From NCBI GenBank assembly GCA_965200895.1, contig CBDAVM010000002.1, positions 1,054,001 to 1,118,000 of the forward strand: a DNA stretch of 64,000 bases. The letters run 5' to 3'. This stretch comes from WTFV01 sp965200895 (GTDB lineage Bacteria; Acidobacteriota; Vicinamibacteria; Vicinamibacterales; UBA8438). Shown here piece by piece: positions 16,608 through 26,469 of the stretch. The notes under the pieces are model-generated. The model was not told the origin of the DNA, searched no databases, and saw nothing but the letters and a program-made list of their open reading frames with translations. The stretch's first letter is position 1. The number at the start of each line of letters is the position of its first letter. Position numbers and translations under genes: made by a program.

Positions 16608-18422
16608 ATGACCACGCCGGCGGCTGCGATCCGACGCCTCCGCGCCCGCCCGGAATGGAAGTTCCTGGCCATCCTGCCGCGCGCCAACCCGTTTCTGGCC
16701 GCGATCTGGTGGGGCGCGCTGGCCGTGCGCAGTCTGCTGCCGGCCCTGTTCGCCATCGCGATGGGCGTCCTCGTCGGCGCCGTCGAAGCGGGCGGAGACC
16801 TGGGCTGGCCGCTGGCCGGCGTCGGGATCGTATTCGTCCTGCTGCAGGTGCTGCCGCCGTTGCATCTTGCCGCGGGTCAGAACCTCGGCAGCGCCGCCGC
16901 GGCCTGGCTCTACGACGAGTTGACGGTCTCCTGCGTGGAGCCGCCGGGTATCGGTCACCTGGAGGATCCCGAGCTGGCCGGCGACCTGACCATGGCGCGC
17001 GACTTCGATCTCGGCATCAGCGGACCGCCCCTGGCGATCTCGATGGATTTCATCGCGGCCGGTCTCGTGGAGCTGCTGGCCGGACTGACCGCCGCGGCAG
17101 TCCTCTTCGCCTATGCCTGGTGGGCCCCGCTGCTGCTCGGCGGGGCCTGGCTGGCAACGCACTGGCTGCTGCGCGAGAGCGGCGTCTGGAAGGACCGCCA
17201 GACCGACGCGGTGCGCCATGCGCAGCGGCATGCCGACTATGCCTACCGGCTGGCGGTGGACGCCCCCGCCGCCCGCGAGCTGCGGCTGTTCGGCCTCGCC
17301 GACTGGATCGTCGAACGCTTCGGCCGCCACCGGCGGCGCCTCCACGACCTGCGCTGGGAGGCGACGAAGCTGCGCGAGCGGCCGGTGGCGGCGAGCCTGG
17401 CCCTGGTGCTGGCCGCCAACGCCGTCGTGTTCTGGTCGCTGGCCGCCGACGTGACGACCGGTGTGCTGCCTCTCGACCGGATGGTGATGTTCGCCACCGC
17501 GGCCATCGGCGCCGGCATGATCGCCTTCGGCGGATTGTCCTGGGCCCTCGACGGCGCCGGGGCGCCCGCGACAGCCGTGCTGCGGCTGCACGGAGCGATG
17601 GCCGCCCGTGGCGCGTTGACGGTCGGCGCGCGGTCCGCCGACGGCCTGCCGGCGCGCGAGATCCGCTTCTCGGGCGTGCGTTTCGCCTATCCGTCCGGGC
17701 CGGACGCACCGGTGCTGGACGGGTTCGATCTGACGATCCCCGCCGGCTCGTCCCTCGCCATCGTCGGCCGGAACGGCGCCGGGAAGACGACCCTGGCGAA
17801 GCTGCTGTGCCGGCTGTACGAGCCGCAGGACGGTGTTGTGGAGGTGGACGGCGTCGATCTCCGCGCGTTGGACGTCGAATCCTGGCGCCAGCGGATCACC
17901 GCGGTCTTCCAGGACTTCGCGCGCTTCGAGCTGCCGCTGGCCGACAACGTCGCGCCCGGCGGTGCGCCCGAGCCCGTCGTCCGCGACGCGCTGGCGAAGG
18001 CGGGCGCCGCGGACCTTGCCGACCTGGACACCATCCTCGCCCGCGGCTACGACGGGGGAACCGAGCTCTCCGGCGGACAGTGGCAACGGGTGGCCCTGGC
18101 CCGCGCGCTCGCCGCCGTCCGGCAGGGCGCCGGCATCGTGCTGCTCGACGAGCCGACCGCGCAGCTCGACGTGCGCGGCGAGGCCGAGATCTTCGAGCGC
18201 ATCCTGACGGCGACCCGCGAGACGACGACCATCCTGATCTCCCACCGTTTCTCCACCGTCCGGCACGCGGACCGGATCTGCGTGCTGGAGCAGGGACGCG
18301 TCATCGAACTGGGCACGCACGACGAGCTGATGGCGCGGGGCGGACGCTACCGGACGATGTTCGACCTGCAGGCGCAGCGTTTCGCGGAAGAGGAAGAGGC
18401 GGGATTCGATGTCCTCGACTGA
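16608..18422 (+). CDS. ABC exporter half-transporter (permease-ATPase), first subunit
   Basis: 604 aa from ATG 16608, preceded by AAGGA. The N-terminal ~330 residues contain about five to six membrane helices. The C-terminal nucleotide-binding domain has Walker A GRNGAGKTT (about 390), signature LSGGQWQRVALARAL, Walker B IVLLDEPTAQLD and the H-loop in LISHRFSTV. It is a full-length type IV exporter half. The last 14 bp overlap the next gene, another half-transporter, so the pair probably forms a heterodimer. Substrate unknown; similar paired exporters sit in lipid, peptide or natural-product gene sets, but none is near. Confidence 0.88.
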   Translation: MTTPAAAIRRLRARPEWKFLAILPRANPFLAAIWWGALAVRSLLPALFAIAMGVLVGAVEAGGDLGWPLAGVGIVFVLLQVLPPLHLAAGQNLGSAAAAWLYDELTVSCVEPPGIGHLEDPELAGDLTMARDFDLGISGPPLAISMDFIAAGLVELLAGLTAAAVLFAYAWWAPLLLGGAWLATHWLLRESGVWKDRQTDAVRHAQRHADYAYRLAVDAPAARELRLFGLADWIVERFGRHRRRLHDLRWEATKLRERPVAASLALVLAANAVVFWSLAADVTTGVLPLDRMVMFATAAIGAGMIAFGGLSWALDGAGAPATAVLRLHGAMAARGALTVGARSADGLPAREIRFSGVRFAYPSGPDAPVLDGFDLTIPAGSSLAIVGRNGAGKTTLAKLLCRLYEPQDGVVEVDGVDLRALDVESWRQRITAVFQDFARFELPLADNVAPGGAPEPVVRDALAKAGAADLADLDTILARGYDGGTELSGGQWQRVALARALAAVRQGAGIVLLDEPTAQLDVRGEAEIFERILTATRETTTILISHRFSTVRHADRICVLEQGRVIELGTHDELMARGGRYRTMFDLQAQRFAEEEEAGFDVLD

Positions 18423-20349
18423 CCCGACGCGCGTCGGCAGCGGTGATCTGCCCGCGGCGCTGCCGTCGATGTGGCGGGCGCTGCGCCGCGGCTTCGAAGC
18501 CGAGCCGGCCCTGCTCTCCGTCGCCTTCGGTCTGGCCCTGCTGTCCGCCCTGCCCGACGCGCTGCTGGCGGTCTGGCTGAAGCTGCTGGCCGACGGGCTG
18601 CTGGGCGACGACTCGACGCTGGTGTTCCTCGCGGCGGCCGGCCTCGCCGTCTCCGCGACCCTGACCTGGGTGCTGCGCATCGTCAGCGACCGCACCCAGC
18701 GCCGCTTCCGCGACCGCGTCACCATCGCCCTCGAATCGCACGTCGCGGGGTTGCAGGCAGGCGTCGCCACGGTCGAGCACCACGAGCGGCCGGCGTTCCT
18801 CGATCGACTCTCCGTCCTCCGCGACCAGGTGTTCGTGCTGGATCACATGTACATGTCCCTGTTCTCCACCGGCGGCTGGGTCCTGCGCCTGACGGTGACC
18901 ATCGGCCTGCTGGTGTCGATTCATCCGGCGCTGGCGCTGCTGGGCCTCTGCGCGCTGCCGACGGTGGCGACCGCCTCCTGGCGGCCGGGGGTCGAACGCG
19001 CGGCGGAACAGCGGGGCGCGCAGGCGCAGCGTCTGGCGCGGCACCTGTTCGATTCGGCCACGACCGCGGGGCCCGGCAAGGACGTCCGCGTCACCGGCAT
19101 CGGCCGGCGCCTGGTCCGTGAACGACGCGCCGCCTGGGAGCGCTGGTACCGCCCGGTCGCGGCCGCGCGCTGGACCAGCGCCGGCTGGCACGCCCTGGGC
19201 TGGAGCGTGTTCGGCGCCGGCTACGTCGGCGCGGTCGTCTTCGTGGCCGCCGGACTGCGGGCCGCGCCCGGGGACGTCCTGCTGCTGCTTGCCGCCGGCT
19301 CCCGCCTGGCGGGCTACGTCAGCGCCACGGTGCGCGAGATCGGCTTTCTGCGCGGCATCTGGCTGGACGGCTCGCGACGCCTCGCCTGGCTCGAGGACTA
19401 CGCCGCGGCGCAGGCGGAGCGGGCCGACCGGCCGGCCCCGGCGTCCATCGACCGGGACATCGTCCTCGAGAACGTCTCGTTCGCCTATCCCGGCACCGAC
19501 CGCCTGGTGCTGGAGAACGTCCATCTCACCCTGCCCGCGGGCGCCGTCGTGGCCCTGGTGGGCGAGAACGGCGCGGGCAAGAGCACGCTGGTCAAGCTGC
19601 TGGGCAGGATGTACGAGCCGAGCGCAGGCCGCATCCTCGTCGACGGCGAGGACCTCGCGCGGATGCCGGCCGCCGCGTGGCGCGCCCGCCTCGCCGGGGC
19701 GTTCCAGGACTTCTTCCGTTTCGAGCTGCCGGCGCAGCGCACCGTCGGGGTCGGGGACCTGCCGCGACTCGACGAGCGGCCGGCGGCGCGGACCGCCATC
19801 GCCCGCGCCGGCGCCGAGGACGTGGTCGACACGCTGGCCGACGGCCTCGACACCCAGCTCGGCCCCACCTGGCCGAACGGCGTGGAAGTGAGCGTCGGAC
19901 AGTGGCAGAAGCTGGCCCTGGCCCGCGGCTTCATGCGCGACGAGCCCCTGCTGCTGGTGCTCGACGAGCCGACCGCCGCACTCGACGCGGAGACCGAGCA
20001 CGCCCTGTTCGAGCGCTACGCGGGCGCCGCGCGGGGCGACGGGAACGGCCCCCCCACCGCGAAGGAACGCAGCACAGCACCGTCCGAAGGGAACGGGTCG
20101 GCCGGCGGGAACGGTGACGCGAGCACCGACGCCCACCGGGATCGGCCGCCCCGCGGAGACGGCAACACGTCATCCCGCGGCCGCATCACGCTTCTGGTCT
20201 CCCACCGGTTCTCCACCGTGCGCATGGCGGATCTCATCGTGGTCCTCGACGGCGCGCGGGTGGTCGAAGCGGGCAGCCACGAGGAGCTGATGGCGGCGGC
20301 GGGACACTACGCCGAGCTGTACGAGATCCAGGCGGCGGCGTACCGGTAG
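18409..20349 (+). CDS. ABC exporter half-transporter, second subunit, with degenerate signature
   Basis: 646 aa. Membrane domain in the first ~330 residues. ATPase domain with Walker A GENGAGKST, Walker B LLLVLDEPTAALD and H-loop LVSHRFSTV. The ABC signature reads VSVGQWQ instead of LSGGQ, so one of the two composite ATP sites of the heterodimer may be catalytically weak, as in other asymmetric exporters. Between Walker B and the H-loop is an unusual insertion of about 45 residues rich in Gly, Asn, Asp and Ser (20037-20180), where the family normally has a few residues. The gene overlaps its partner by 14 bp. Confidence 0.88.
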   Translation: MSSTDPTRVGSGDLPAALPSMWRALRRGFEAEPALLSVAFGLALLSALPDALLAVWLKLLADGLLGDDSTLVFLAAAGLAVSATLTWVLRIVSDRTQRRFRDRVTIALESHVAGLQAGVATVEHHERPAFLDRLSVLRDQVFVLDHMYMSLFSTGGWVLRLTVTIGLLVSIHPALALLGLCALPTVATASWRPGVERAAEQRGAQAQRLARHLFDSATTAGPGKDVRVTGIGRRLVRERRAAWERWYRPVAAARWTSAGWHALGWSVFGAGYVGAVVFVAAGLRAAPGDVLLLLAAGSRLAGYVSATVREIGFLRGIWLDGSRRLAWLEDYAAAQAERADRPAPASIDRDIVLENVSFAYPGTDRLVLENVHLTLPAGAVVALVGENGAGKSTLVKLLGRMYEPSAGRILVDGEDLARMPAAAWRARLAGAFQDFFRFELPAQRTVGVGDLPRLDERPAARTAIARAGAEDVVDTLADGLDTQLGPTWPNGVEVSVGQWQKLALARGFMRDEPLLLVLDEPTAALDAETEHALFERYAGAARGDGNGPPTAKERSTAPSEGNGSAGGNGDASTDAHRDRPPRGDGNTSSRGRITLLVSHRFSTVRMADLIVVLDGARVVEAGSHEELMAAAGHYAELYEIQAAAYR

Positions 20350-20354
20350 GGCCC

Positions 20355-20384
20355 CCGAAACGCCTCGCTGGCCCGGCGTTTCGG
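20355..20384 (+). terminator. Hairpin after the ABC exporter genes
   Basis: CCGAAACGCC-TCGCTGGCCC-GGCGTTTCGG: a perfect 10-bp stem and 10-base loop, 5 bp after the exporter stop codon. There is no T-run, so it may be an inefficient or factor-assisted terminator. CCCCGAAACGCCTCGC recurs at about 26282-26297, but without the second arm. Confidence 0.55.
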
Positions 20385-20472
20385 CCCAGCCGCCCGGCTC
20401 CATGGTCTTTGCGCCTCCGGCACTTCGCTCCGCCGCGTTCCGTGGCACAAGCTCCTGGCCGGACGTACGCCC

Positions 20473-20883
20473 TCAGTCCGGAGACTGCGCGTACTGCTCC
20501 GCGAGTCGTACGAATCGGTCGGCCCCGTCGACGGCGGCGGTTGCCTGCGCCGCGCCGAACGCCTCGAAAGGAACTCCGCCGGCGAGACCGTTCGGGTAGC
20601 GGGTCGGCACGTAGTACTGATCGAGAATGCCCCCCAGCTCCTGCATGGCGTTCAGCTCGGGCCGGCGGTCGGCGTAGCGCGAGATGAGCGCAACCAGCGA
20701 GTGGCCGAGCACCGTGCGCTCGCCGAGCCCGTAGGCGATGGACTTGACGGCCTTCTCCGCGGCCTGTTGTGCAATGAAGCACGCCTGCGCGTGGAACCGC
20801 TCCCGCAGGGCCACGCGCGCGAACGCCAGGTCGTTGGCGGCCTGCCGCCTCCAGCGTTCAGCCTCCGCCCGAGCGTCCCACAT
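20473..20883 (-). CDS. HEPN-domain toxin (HepT-like) of a HEPN/MNT pair
   Basis: 136 aa, helical. The start WDARAEAERWRRQAANDLAFARVAL and ACFIAQQAAEKAVKSIAYGLG are the classical HEPN opening helices, followed by the RNase motif RX4H as RTVLGH. HEPN proteins of this type are RNases or are AMPylated by the partner MNT enzyme. The ATG lies inside the end of the MNT gene (26-bp overlap), so translation is coupled. Together they form a type II or VII toxin-antitoxin pair of the MntA-HepT class. Confidence 0.85.
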   Translation of the reverse strand: MWDARAEAERWRRQAANDLAFARVALRERFHAQACFIAQQAAEKAVKSIAYGLGERTVLGHSLVALISRYADRRPELNAMQELGGILDQYYVPTRYPNGLAGGVPFEAFGAAQATAAVDGADRFVRLAEQYAQSPD

Positions 20884-21211
20884 GGATCTGTCTGGCGTCG
20901 GCGAGCGCGTCGACGAGGAACGGGCGCTCCTCCGCCTGCATCCGGGCGAACTCGTCCGGCGTGTAGACGAGCAGATCGACGCCGACCTCCGCGTTCGCGA
21001 TCGCCGGCAGGTAGTCGCGGAACCGCTCCACGAACGGCCGCTCGGTCGGCGCCACGACGATGACGTCGATATCGCTCCCGGTCGACGCCGTGCCGCGGGC
21101 ATGTGACCCGAAGATCCACGCGGCGTGGGCGCCCTGCGTGTCCAGGAGCGGACGGAGTGCGCCGAGAAACCCGTCGAGCTGTCCCATGGGGGTCATTCGA
21201 ATTTCGAGCAT
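20858..21211 (-). CDS. Minimal nucleotidyltransferase antitoxin (MntA-like)
   Basis: 117 aa. The polymerase-beta type motif GSX10DXD is exact: Gly35-Ser36, then Asp47-Ile-Asp49 in FGSHARGTASTGSDIDV; a third acidic residue stands in VGVDLLVYTPDEF. In known pairs this enzyme adds AMP groups to the HEPN toxin and silences it. Promoter-proximal gene of the pair. The start is taken at the first ATG; a second ATG five codons on (MTPMGQLDGF) is also possible. Confidence 0.85.
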   Translation of the reverse strand: MLEIRMTPMGQLDGFLGALRPLLDTQGAHAAWIFGSHARGTASTGSDIDVIVVAPTERPFVERFRDYLPAIANAEVGVDLLVYTPDEFARMQAEERPFLVDALADARQIHVGRSGGG

Positions 21212-21248
21212 ACGAGGATGGGCACAACCGGTGCGGGGAAGGCCGGAA

Positions 21249-22604
21249 TCATCGAATCGCGGCCTCGTGCTCCGCGGCGAGCCGGCGCATCAGCTCGATG
21301 GTATGCGTCGGCGCCTCGAACTCGGCTTCCTCCAGCGGGGTGCGGCCGTACTGGTCGAGGGCGGCGAAGTCGGCGCCGTTGTGCGCCAGGTATTCGACGA
21401 TCTCGTCCTCGCCGGCGCGGATGGCCACGTGAAACGCGCTGCGGCGGCCCGGTGGATGCACGTTGACGTCGAGGCCGAGCTCCACCGTGAAGCGGACCGC
21501 ATCCAGGTCGCGGCTGCCGGCGGCCAGCAGCACCGCCCCGGCGCCGTCGTTGGTCTCCGCCGCCGGGTCGGCACCCAGCGCCAGCAGCGCCACCATCATG
21601 TCGACGTCGCCGGCCTGCGCCGCGGTGAGAAACGGGGTGAAGCCGCCGGTGCTGCGCCAGGCCCCGGCGCCGGGGCCGCCGCCGCTCGGCGCATGCACGT
21701 CAGCGCCCCGTTCCACCAGCTCCCGCGCCATCGCGACGTTGCCCTGCGCGACCACGGCATGCAGCGCCGTGCCCCCCTCGCGGTCCCGGGCGTGGACATC
21801 GGCGCCGTGATCGAGCATGAGGCGGGTCACCGCGTCGCGGCCCTCCCCGGCGGCGATCAGGAAGGCGCTTCGCCCGTCGGCGGCGGTGACATGCGGGTCG
21901 GCGCCGGCGGCGATCAGGGCGCGGGCGCTGTCGGCGTCGCCGGAAGCGGCAGCGAACAGGAGCGGGCGGAATCCGTTCGCGGACCTGGCGCCGACATCGG
22001 CGCCGCCCTCGATCAGAAAGCGTGCGATGGCGGTATGGCCTCCCGCGGCGGCCCACATCAGCGGGGTCTGCCCCATCCGGCGCTCCGCCACGTTCACCTC
22101 GGCGCCGCGCGCGACGAGCAGCCGTACGAGCGCCTCGTTCCCGGCATGGACCGCCGCCATCAGCGGCGTGTCGCCGCTCCACCGGGCCGCATCGACGGCG
22201 GCCCCGGCGTCCAGCAGCATGCGCGCGATCGGCAGGTTCCCGTTGCCGCAGGCGAAGAGCAGCGGCGTCTCTCCGTTCTCGTCGGCAAGGTTCGGGTCGC
22301 CCCCCGCCCGCAGCAGCGTCTCGACGATGCCGGCGCTGTCGCGGAGCGCGGCCCACGCCAGCGGCGTCGACCCGTCGGCGCGCGCCGCGTTCACGTCGGC
22401 CCCGCCGGCGACCAGCGCCGCCACGGCGCGCGCGTCCCGCCGCTGGACCGCCTCGACGAGCGTCTCCGGCGCCCGGGTCGCCCGCGCATCCTGGGCGAAC
22501 GCCGGAACGACGGCGACGCGCGCCGACGCCGACCCGAACGCCAGAGCCAACCCGCACCACAGGAGGGTCTTCCGCATCGGCCCCAACCGGAGTGTCTTGC
22601 GCAT
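21249..22604 (-). CDS. Exported ankyrin-repeat protein
   Basis: 451 aa from ATG 22604 (442 if the ATG at 22577 is used). The first residues repeat themselves, MRKTLRLGP then MRKTLLW, a small duplication at the start; the signal peptide LLWCGLALAFGSASA follows. From about residue 45 to the end there are roughly eleven ankyrin repeats, recognisable by GADVN..., G-TPL--A---G and ADPH/ADVHARD motifs every 33 residues or so, with one expanded loop (SGGGPGAGAWRSTGG). Ankyrin arrays bind other proteins. It diverges from the DUF1592 gene across only 27 bp. A repeat protein with a signal peptide acts outside the cytoplasm; the partner is unknown. Confidence 0.85.
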   Translation of the reverse strand: MRKTLRLGPMRKTLLWCGLALAFGSASARVAVVPAFAQDARATRAPETLVEAVQRRDARAVAALVAGGADVNAARADGSTPLAWAALRDSAGIVETLLRAGGDPNLADENGETPLLFACGNGNLPIARMLLDAGAAVDAARWSGDTPLMAAVHAGNEALVRLLVARGAEVNVAERRMGQTPLMWAAAGGHTAIARFLIEGGADVGARSANGFRPLLFAAASGDADSARALIAAGADPHVTAADGRSAFLIAAGEGRDAVTRLMLDHGADVHARDREGGTALHAVVAQGNVAMARELVERGADVHAPSGGGPGAGAWRSTGGFTPFLTAAQAGDVDMMVALLALGADPAAETNDGAGAVLLAAGSRDLDAVRFTVELGLDVNVHPPGRRSAFHVAIRAGEDEIVEYLAHNGADFAALDQYGRTPLEEAEFEAPTHTIELMRRLAAEHEAAIR

Positions 22605-22631
22605 GGAATCGAATGCTACACTCGGAAACCC

Positions 22632-24947
22632 GTGAACGGACCACGAATCTCCCGCGCCGTGGCCATGGTCTGCGCGTTCCTCTGCCTGGGGACCGTCCCG
22701 GGCGCGGCGGCCCGGACGGGAGGCCAGGACGCCGAACCCGGTCCCGAGCTGCTGCGGAACACGATCCGCCGCTACTGTCTCGCCTGCCACAACGACCGCA
22801 CGCGGACGGCGGGACTGTCGCTCCAGGGTGTCGACGTCGGTCGCGTTGCCGCCCACGCTCCCGTCCTCGAGAAGGTGTTCCGGAAACTGCGCGCCGGCGA
22901 GATGCCCCCGGCGGACCGCCCGCGCCCCGACGCGGAGACCACCGCCGGCCTCGTGACCTGGCTCGAAATCGCACTCGACCGCGCGGCGACCGCCAGCCCC
23001 GACCCCGGCGCGCCCGCCATCCACCGGCTGAACCGGGTGGAGTACCGCAACGCCGTCCGCGACCTGCTGGGGCTCGACCTCGACCACGCCCGCGACCTGC
23101 CGGCGGACGATTCCGGCTACGGGTTCGACAACATCGGCGACGTGCTGACCGTCTCGCCGCTGCACGTCGAGCAGTACGTGGCGGCGGCGCGGCGCGTCAG
23201 CCGGCTGGCGGTCGGCAGCCTGACGCCGCGGCCGGTGATCGAACGCCACGAGCCGCCGGACGGAACCACCGACGAGGCCATCGACGGGCTGCCGCCGAAC
23301 GAGCGGGGCGGCATCCTCTTCCGGCATTACTTCGCCTTCGACGCCGACTACACGCTCACCGTGCGCGTGGGCGGGCGGCGCACCACCGGGATGCCGGCCC
23401 CGCGCCTGGACGTCCGCGTCGATGGCCGGCGGGTCCGGTTGATCGACGCCGACTTCGACCCCGAGGAGGCGAACCAGCTCACCCGCAACTTCGAGTTGCG
23501 GCTGACGCTGCCGGCCGGGGAGCACGAGATCGGGGCGGGGTTCCTCACCGAGTACGCGCGGAGCGAGGACAGCGCCGAAACGAACGACTATTCGGTGGAC
23601 TATGTGCTCGTGGGCGGCCCCTACGACGCGACCGGGCCGGGCGAGACCGACGTCCAGCGCCGCATCTTCGTCTGCCGGCCCGCGGCGGGTGAACCCGAGG
23701 CGCCGTGCGCACGACGGATCCTGACGCGGCTGGCCCGCCGCGCCTGGCGGCGGCCGGTGACCGGGGCGGACATCGATCCCCTGCTGGACCTGTTCGCCAT
23801 CGGGCGCGCCGACGGAGAACGCTTCGAGGACGGCATCGAGATGGCGCTCAGCGGCGTGCTCGTGTCGCCGGGCTTCCTGTTCCGGGCGCCCCGCACACCG
23901 GAAGACGGCGATCCCGGGTCGGCGCACCGCCTGTCGGACATCGACCTGGCGTCGCGGCTGTCCTTCTTCCTGTGGAGCAGCATCCCGGACGAGGAGCTGC
24001 TCGGTCTGGCCGAGCGCGGCCGGCTGCGCGACCCGGCCGTGCTCGACGCACAGATCGCGCGGATGCTGGCCGACCCGAAGGCCCGAGCGCTCGTGGACAA
24101 CTTCGGCGGCCAGTGGCTGCACCTGCGGAACGTGGCCGGCTGGACGCCGGACCCGGTGCGGTTCGCCGAATTCGACGACGCGCTGCGCTACGCCTTCGAG
24201 CGCGAGACGGCGCTGTTCCTCGAGCACCTGATCCGCGAGGACCGCAGCGTCCTGGACCTGATCGACGCCGACTACACGTTCCTGAACGAGCGGCTGGCCG
24301 GCTTCTACGGCATCGACGGCGTCGACGGCGGCTACTTTCGCCGGGTCCCGCTCGCGGGCACGGCGCGCGGCGGCATCCTGACGCACGGCAGCATCCTGAT
24401 GGTCACCTCGTACCCTACGCGCACATCACCGGTGCTGCGCGGCAAGTGGGTGCTGGAGAATCTGCTCGGCGCCCCGCCCCCGCCGCCCCCGCCCGACGTG
24501 CCGGCGCTGGCCGCAGGCGCCGAGACCTCCGCCGGCAGCCTGCGCGAGGCGCTGGAGCAGCACCGGGCCAACCCCGCCTGCGCCGCCTGCCACGCGAAGC
24601 TCGACCCGCTCGGATTCGCGCTCGAGAACTTCGACGCGGTCGGCGCCTACCGGACCGAGGACGAAGGCGTGACCGTCGAAGCGTCGGGGGCGCTGCCGGA
24701 CGGCGCCGTCGTCGACGGCCCGGCGGGTCTGCGGCGCGTGCTGCGGGACCGCCGCGACGAGTTCGTGGAGACGCTGGCCGCGAAGCTGCTGACCTATGCC
24801 ATCGGTCGGGGCCTCGAGTCGTACGATCAACCGGCCGTGCGCGCGATCCGCCGCCGGGTCGAAGCCGCGGAGTACCGGTTCTCGGCGCTGGTCTCAGCCA
24901 TCGTCGATAGCGTACCATTCCGCCTCAGGAGGATTCCGGAGCCATGA
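22632..24947 (+). CDS. Secreted DUF1592/DUF1588/DUF1585 protein with cytochrome c motifs
   Basis: 771 aa, GTG start, signal peptide in the first ~28 residues. Domain order fits the planctomycete/acidobacterial multidomain family: PSCyt1-like haem site CLACH (Cys49, Cys52, His53), DUF1587 with HRLNRVEYRNAVRDLLGLD, DUF1595, DUF1592 (LASRLSFFLWSSIPDEEL), DUF1588 (HGSILMVTSYPTRTSPVLRGKWVLENLLG) and DUF1585. A second CAACH haem-like motif lies near residue 650 within ACAACHAKLDPLGFALENFDAVG. It overlaps by 4 bp the DUF1552 gene, its usual partner. The pair is widespread but its reaction is not established. Confidence 0.9.
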   Translation: MNGPRISRAVAMVCAFLCLGTVPGAAARTGGQDAEPGPELLRNTIRRYCLACHNDRTRTAGLSLQGVDVGRVAAHAPVLEKVFRKLRAGEMPPADRPRPDAETTAGLVTWLEIALDRAATASPDPGAPAIHRLNRVEYRNAVRDLLGLDLDHARDLPADDSGYGFDNIGDVLTVSPLHVEQYVAAARRVSRLAVGSLTPRPVIERHEPPDGTTDEAIDGLPPNERGGILFRHYFAFDADYTLTVRVGGRRTTGMPAPRLDVRVDGRRVRLIDADFDPEEANQLTRNFELRLTLPAGEHEIGAGFLTEYARSEDSAETNDYSVDYVLVGGPYDATGPGETDVQRRIFVCRPAAGEPEAPCARRILTRLARRAWRRPVTGADIDPLLDLFAIGRADGERFEDGIEMALSGVLVSPGFLFRAPRTPEDGDPGSAHRLSDIDLASRLSFFLWSSIPDEELLGLAERGRLRDPAVLDAQIARMLADPKARALVDNFGGQWLHLRNVAGWTPDPVRFAEFDDALRYAFERETALFLEHLIREDRSVLDLIDADYTFLNERLAGFYGIDGVDGGYFRRVPLAGTARGGILTHGSILMVTSYPTRTSPVLRGKWVLENLLGAPPPPPPPDVPALAAGAETSAGSLREALEQHRANPACAACHAKLDPLGFALENFDAVGAYRTEDEGVTVEASGALPDGAVVDGPAGLRRVLRDRRDEFVETLAAKLLTYAIGRGLESYDQPAVRAIRRRVEAAEYRFSALVSAIVDSVPFRLRRIPEP

Positions 24948-26278
24948 TCACCGGAAAAGCGCTGCCCCGACGCACGTTCCTGCACGGCATGGGCGCCACC
25001 GTCGCCCTGCCGTTCCTCGACGCGATGACGCCGGCGTTCGCGTCCGCGTCGACGCCCGTCACCCGGGTCGCGTTCGTCTACACGGCCAACGGCGTCATCA
25101 TGCAGGACTGGACCCCGGCCGCCGAAGGCGCGGGCTTCGCGTTCAGCAAGACGCTGGCGCCGGTCGAGCCGTTCCGCGACGACCTGCTCGTCCTCACCGG
25201 CCTCGCCCACCGCAACGGCGAGGCGCTCGGCGACGGCCCCGGCGACCATGCGCGCGCCGGCGCGAGCTGGCTGACCGGGGTGCACCCGAAGAAGACGCGG
25301 GGCGCCGACATCCGCAACGGCATGTCCGTCGACCAGATGCTGGCGGAGACGATCGGCCGCGGCACGCCGCTGCCGTCGCTGGAGCTGGGACTGCAGGACG
25401 TGCGGATGGTGGGCGGCTGCGACTCCGGCTACAGTTGCGCCTACAGCAACACCATCTCGTGGAGCTCGCCGACGACCCCGCTGCCCTACGAGAACAACCC
25501 GAGCCGCGTGTTCTCGCGGCTGTTCGGCGACGGCGACACGACCGACCCGGCGGTGCGGGCGGTCCGCGCGCGGCAGGACCGCAGCCTGCTCGACTTCGTG
25601 CGCGACGACGCGGCCCGTCTGCGCACCCGGCTCGGCGCCGGCGACCGGCGCAAGCTCGGCGACTACCTTGATTCAGTGCGCGAGGTGGAGCGGCGCATCG
25701 GCAACGCGCGCCACGACGGGATCGACCTGCCGGTGCTCGACCGTCCCGACGGCATCCCGCCGACCTTCGAGGAGCACGTCCGGCTGATGTCGGATCTGGT
25801 CACCATCGCGTTCCAGGCCGACCTGACGCGCGTGGTCACGCTGATGTACAGCCGCGAAGGGGGCAACCGCACCTACCGCTCCATCGGCGTCCCCGACGCC
25901 CACCACGGGCTGTCGCACCACCAGAACGACCCGGAGAAGATGGCCCGGCTGGCGATGATCGACCGGCACCACGTGGCGCAGCTCGCCTACCTGCTCGGAA
26001 AGCTGCGGGACGCGCAGGATGACAACGGAACCCTGCTGGACCACTCGATGGTGGTCTACGGCAGCAGCCTGAGCGACTCGAACGCGCACACCCACGACGA
26101 CCTGCCGACGCTGCTGGCCGGCGGCGGCAGCGGCGCGCTGCATGGCGGGCGTCACGTGCGCTACGCCGACGGCACGCCGATGACGAACCTGTTCCTGACC
26201 CTGCTCGATCGCCTGGGCGTGCGCCGGGAGCAGATCGGCGACAGCAGCGGTCGGATCGCGCACCTGGGCGAGATCTAG
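24944..26278 (+). CDS. DUF1552 protein, Tat-exported
   Basis: 444 aa with a Tat signal (PRRTFLHGMGATVALPFLDAMTPAFA). It begins at the ATGA overlap with the DUF1592 gene. The body resembles DUF1552 proteins, a branch of the sulfatase/alkaline-phosphatase-like DUF1501 group: RVAFVYTANGVIMQDWTP at the N-terminus, then VLTGLAHRNGEALGDGPGDHARAGASWLTG and, near the end, LDHSMVVYGSSLSDSNAHTHDDLPTLLAGGG. It is probably exported folded to the periplasm with its DUF1592 partner. No reaction is known. Confidence 0.9.
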   Translation: MITGKALPRRTFLHGMGATVALPFLDAMTPAFASASTPVTRVAFVYTANGVIMQDWTPAAEGAGFAFSKTLAPVEPFRDDLLVLTGLAHRNGEALGDGPGDHARAGASWLTGVHPKKTRGADIRNGMSVDQMLAETIGRGTPLPSLELGLQDVRMVGGCDSGYSCAYSNTISWSSPTTPLPYENNPSRVFSRLFGDGDTTDPAVRAVRARQDRSLLDFVRDDAARLRTRLGAGDRRKLGDYLDSVREVERRIGNARHDGIDLPVLDRPDGIPPTFEEHVRLMSDLVTIAFQADLTRVVTLMYSREGGNRTYRSIGVPDAHHGLSHHQNDPEKMARLAMIDRHHVAQLAYLLGKLRDAQDDNGTLLDHSMVVYGSSLSDSNAHTHDDLPTLLAGGGSGALHGGRHVRYADGTPMTNLFLTLLDRLGVRREQIGDSSGRIAHLGEI

Positions 26279-26469
26279 CGCCCCGAAACGCCTCGCGGGT
26301 CCTCTGATCGTCGTCGATGGAGCCCTTGCGGCGAATCCTCTGACTCCTCCGAACGCGTGCTGTCTGCCGCCCCGCCGTTTCACCGTGCCGTGCCCGCCGC
26401 AGGGGCGGGTCCTTCCGGATCGGGACGCGGGGACGTTGTAGTCACACGCGACGCAGACGTCGAAGAACG

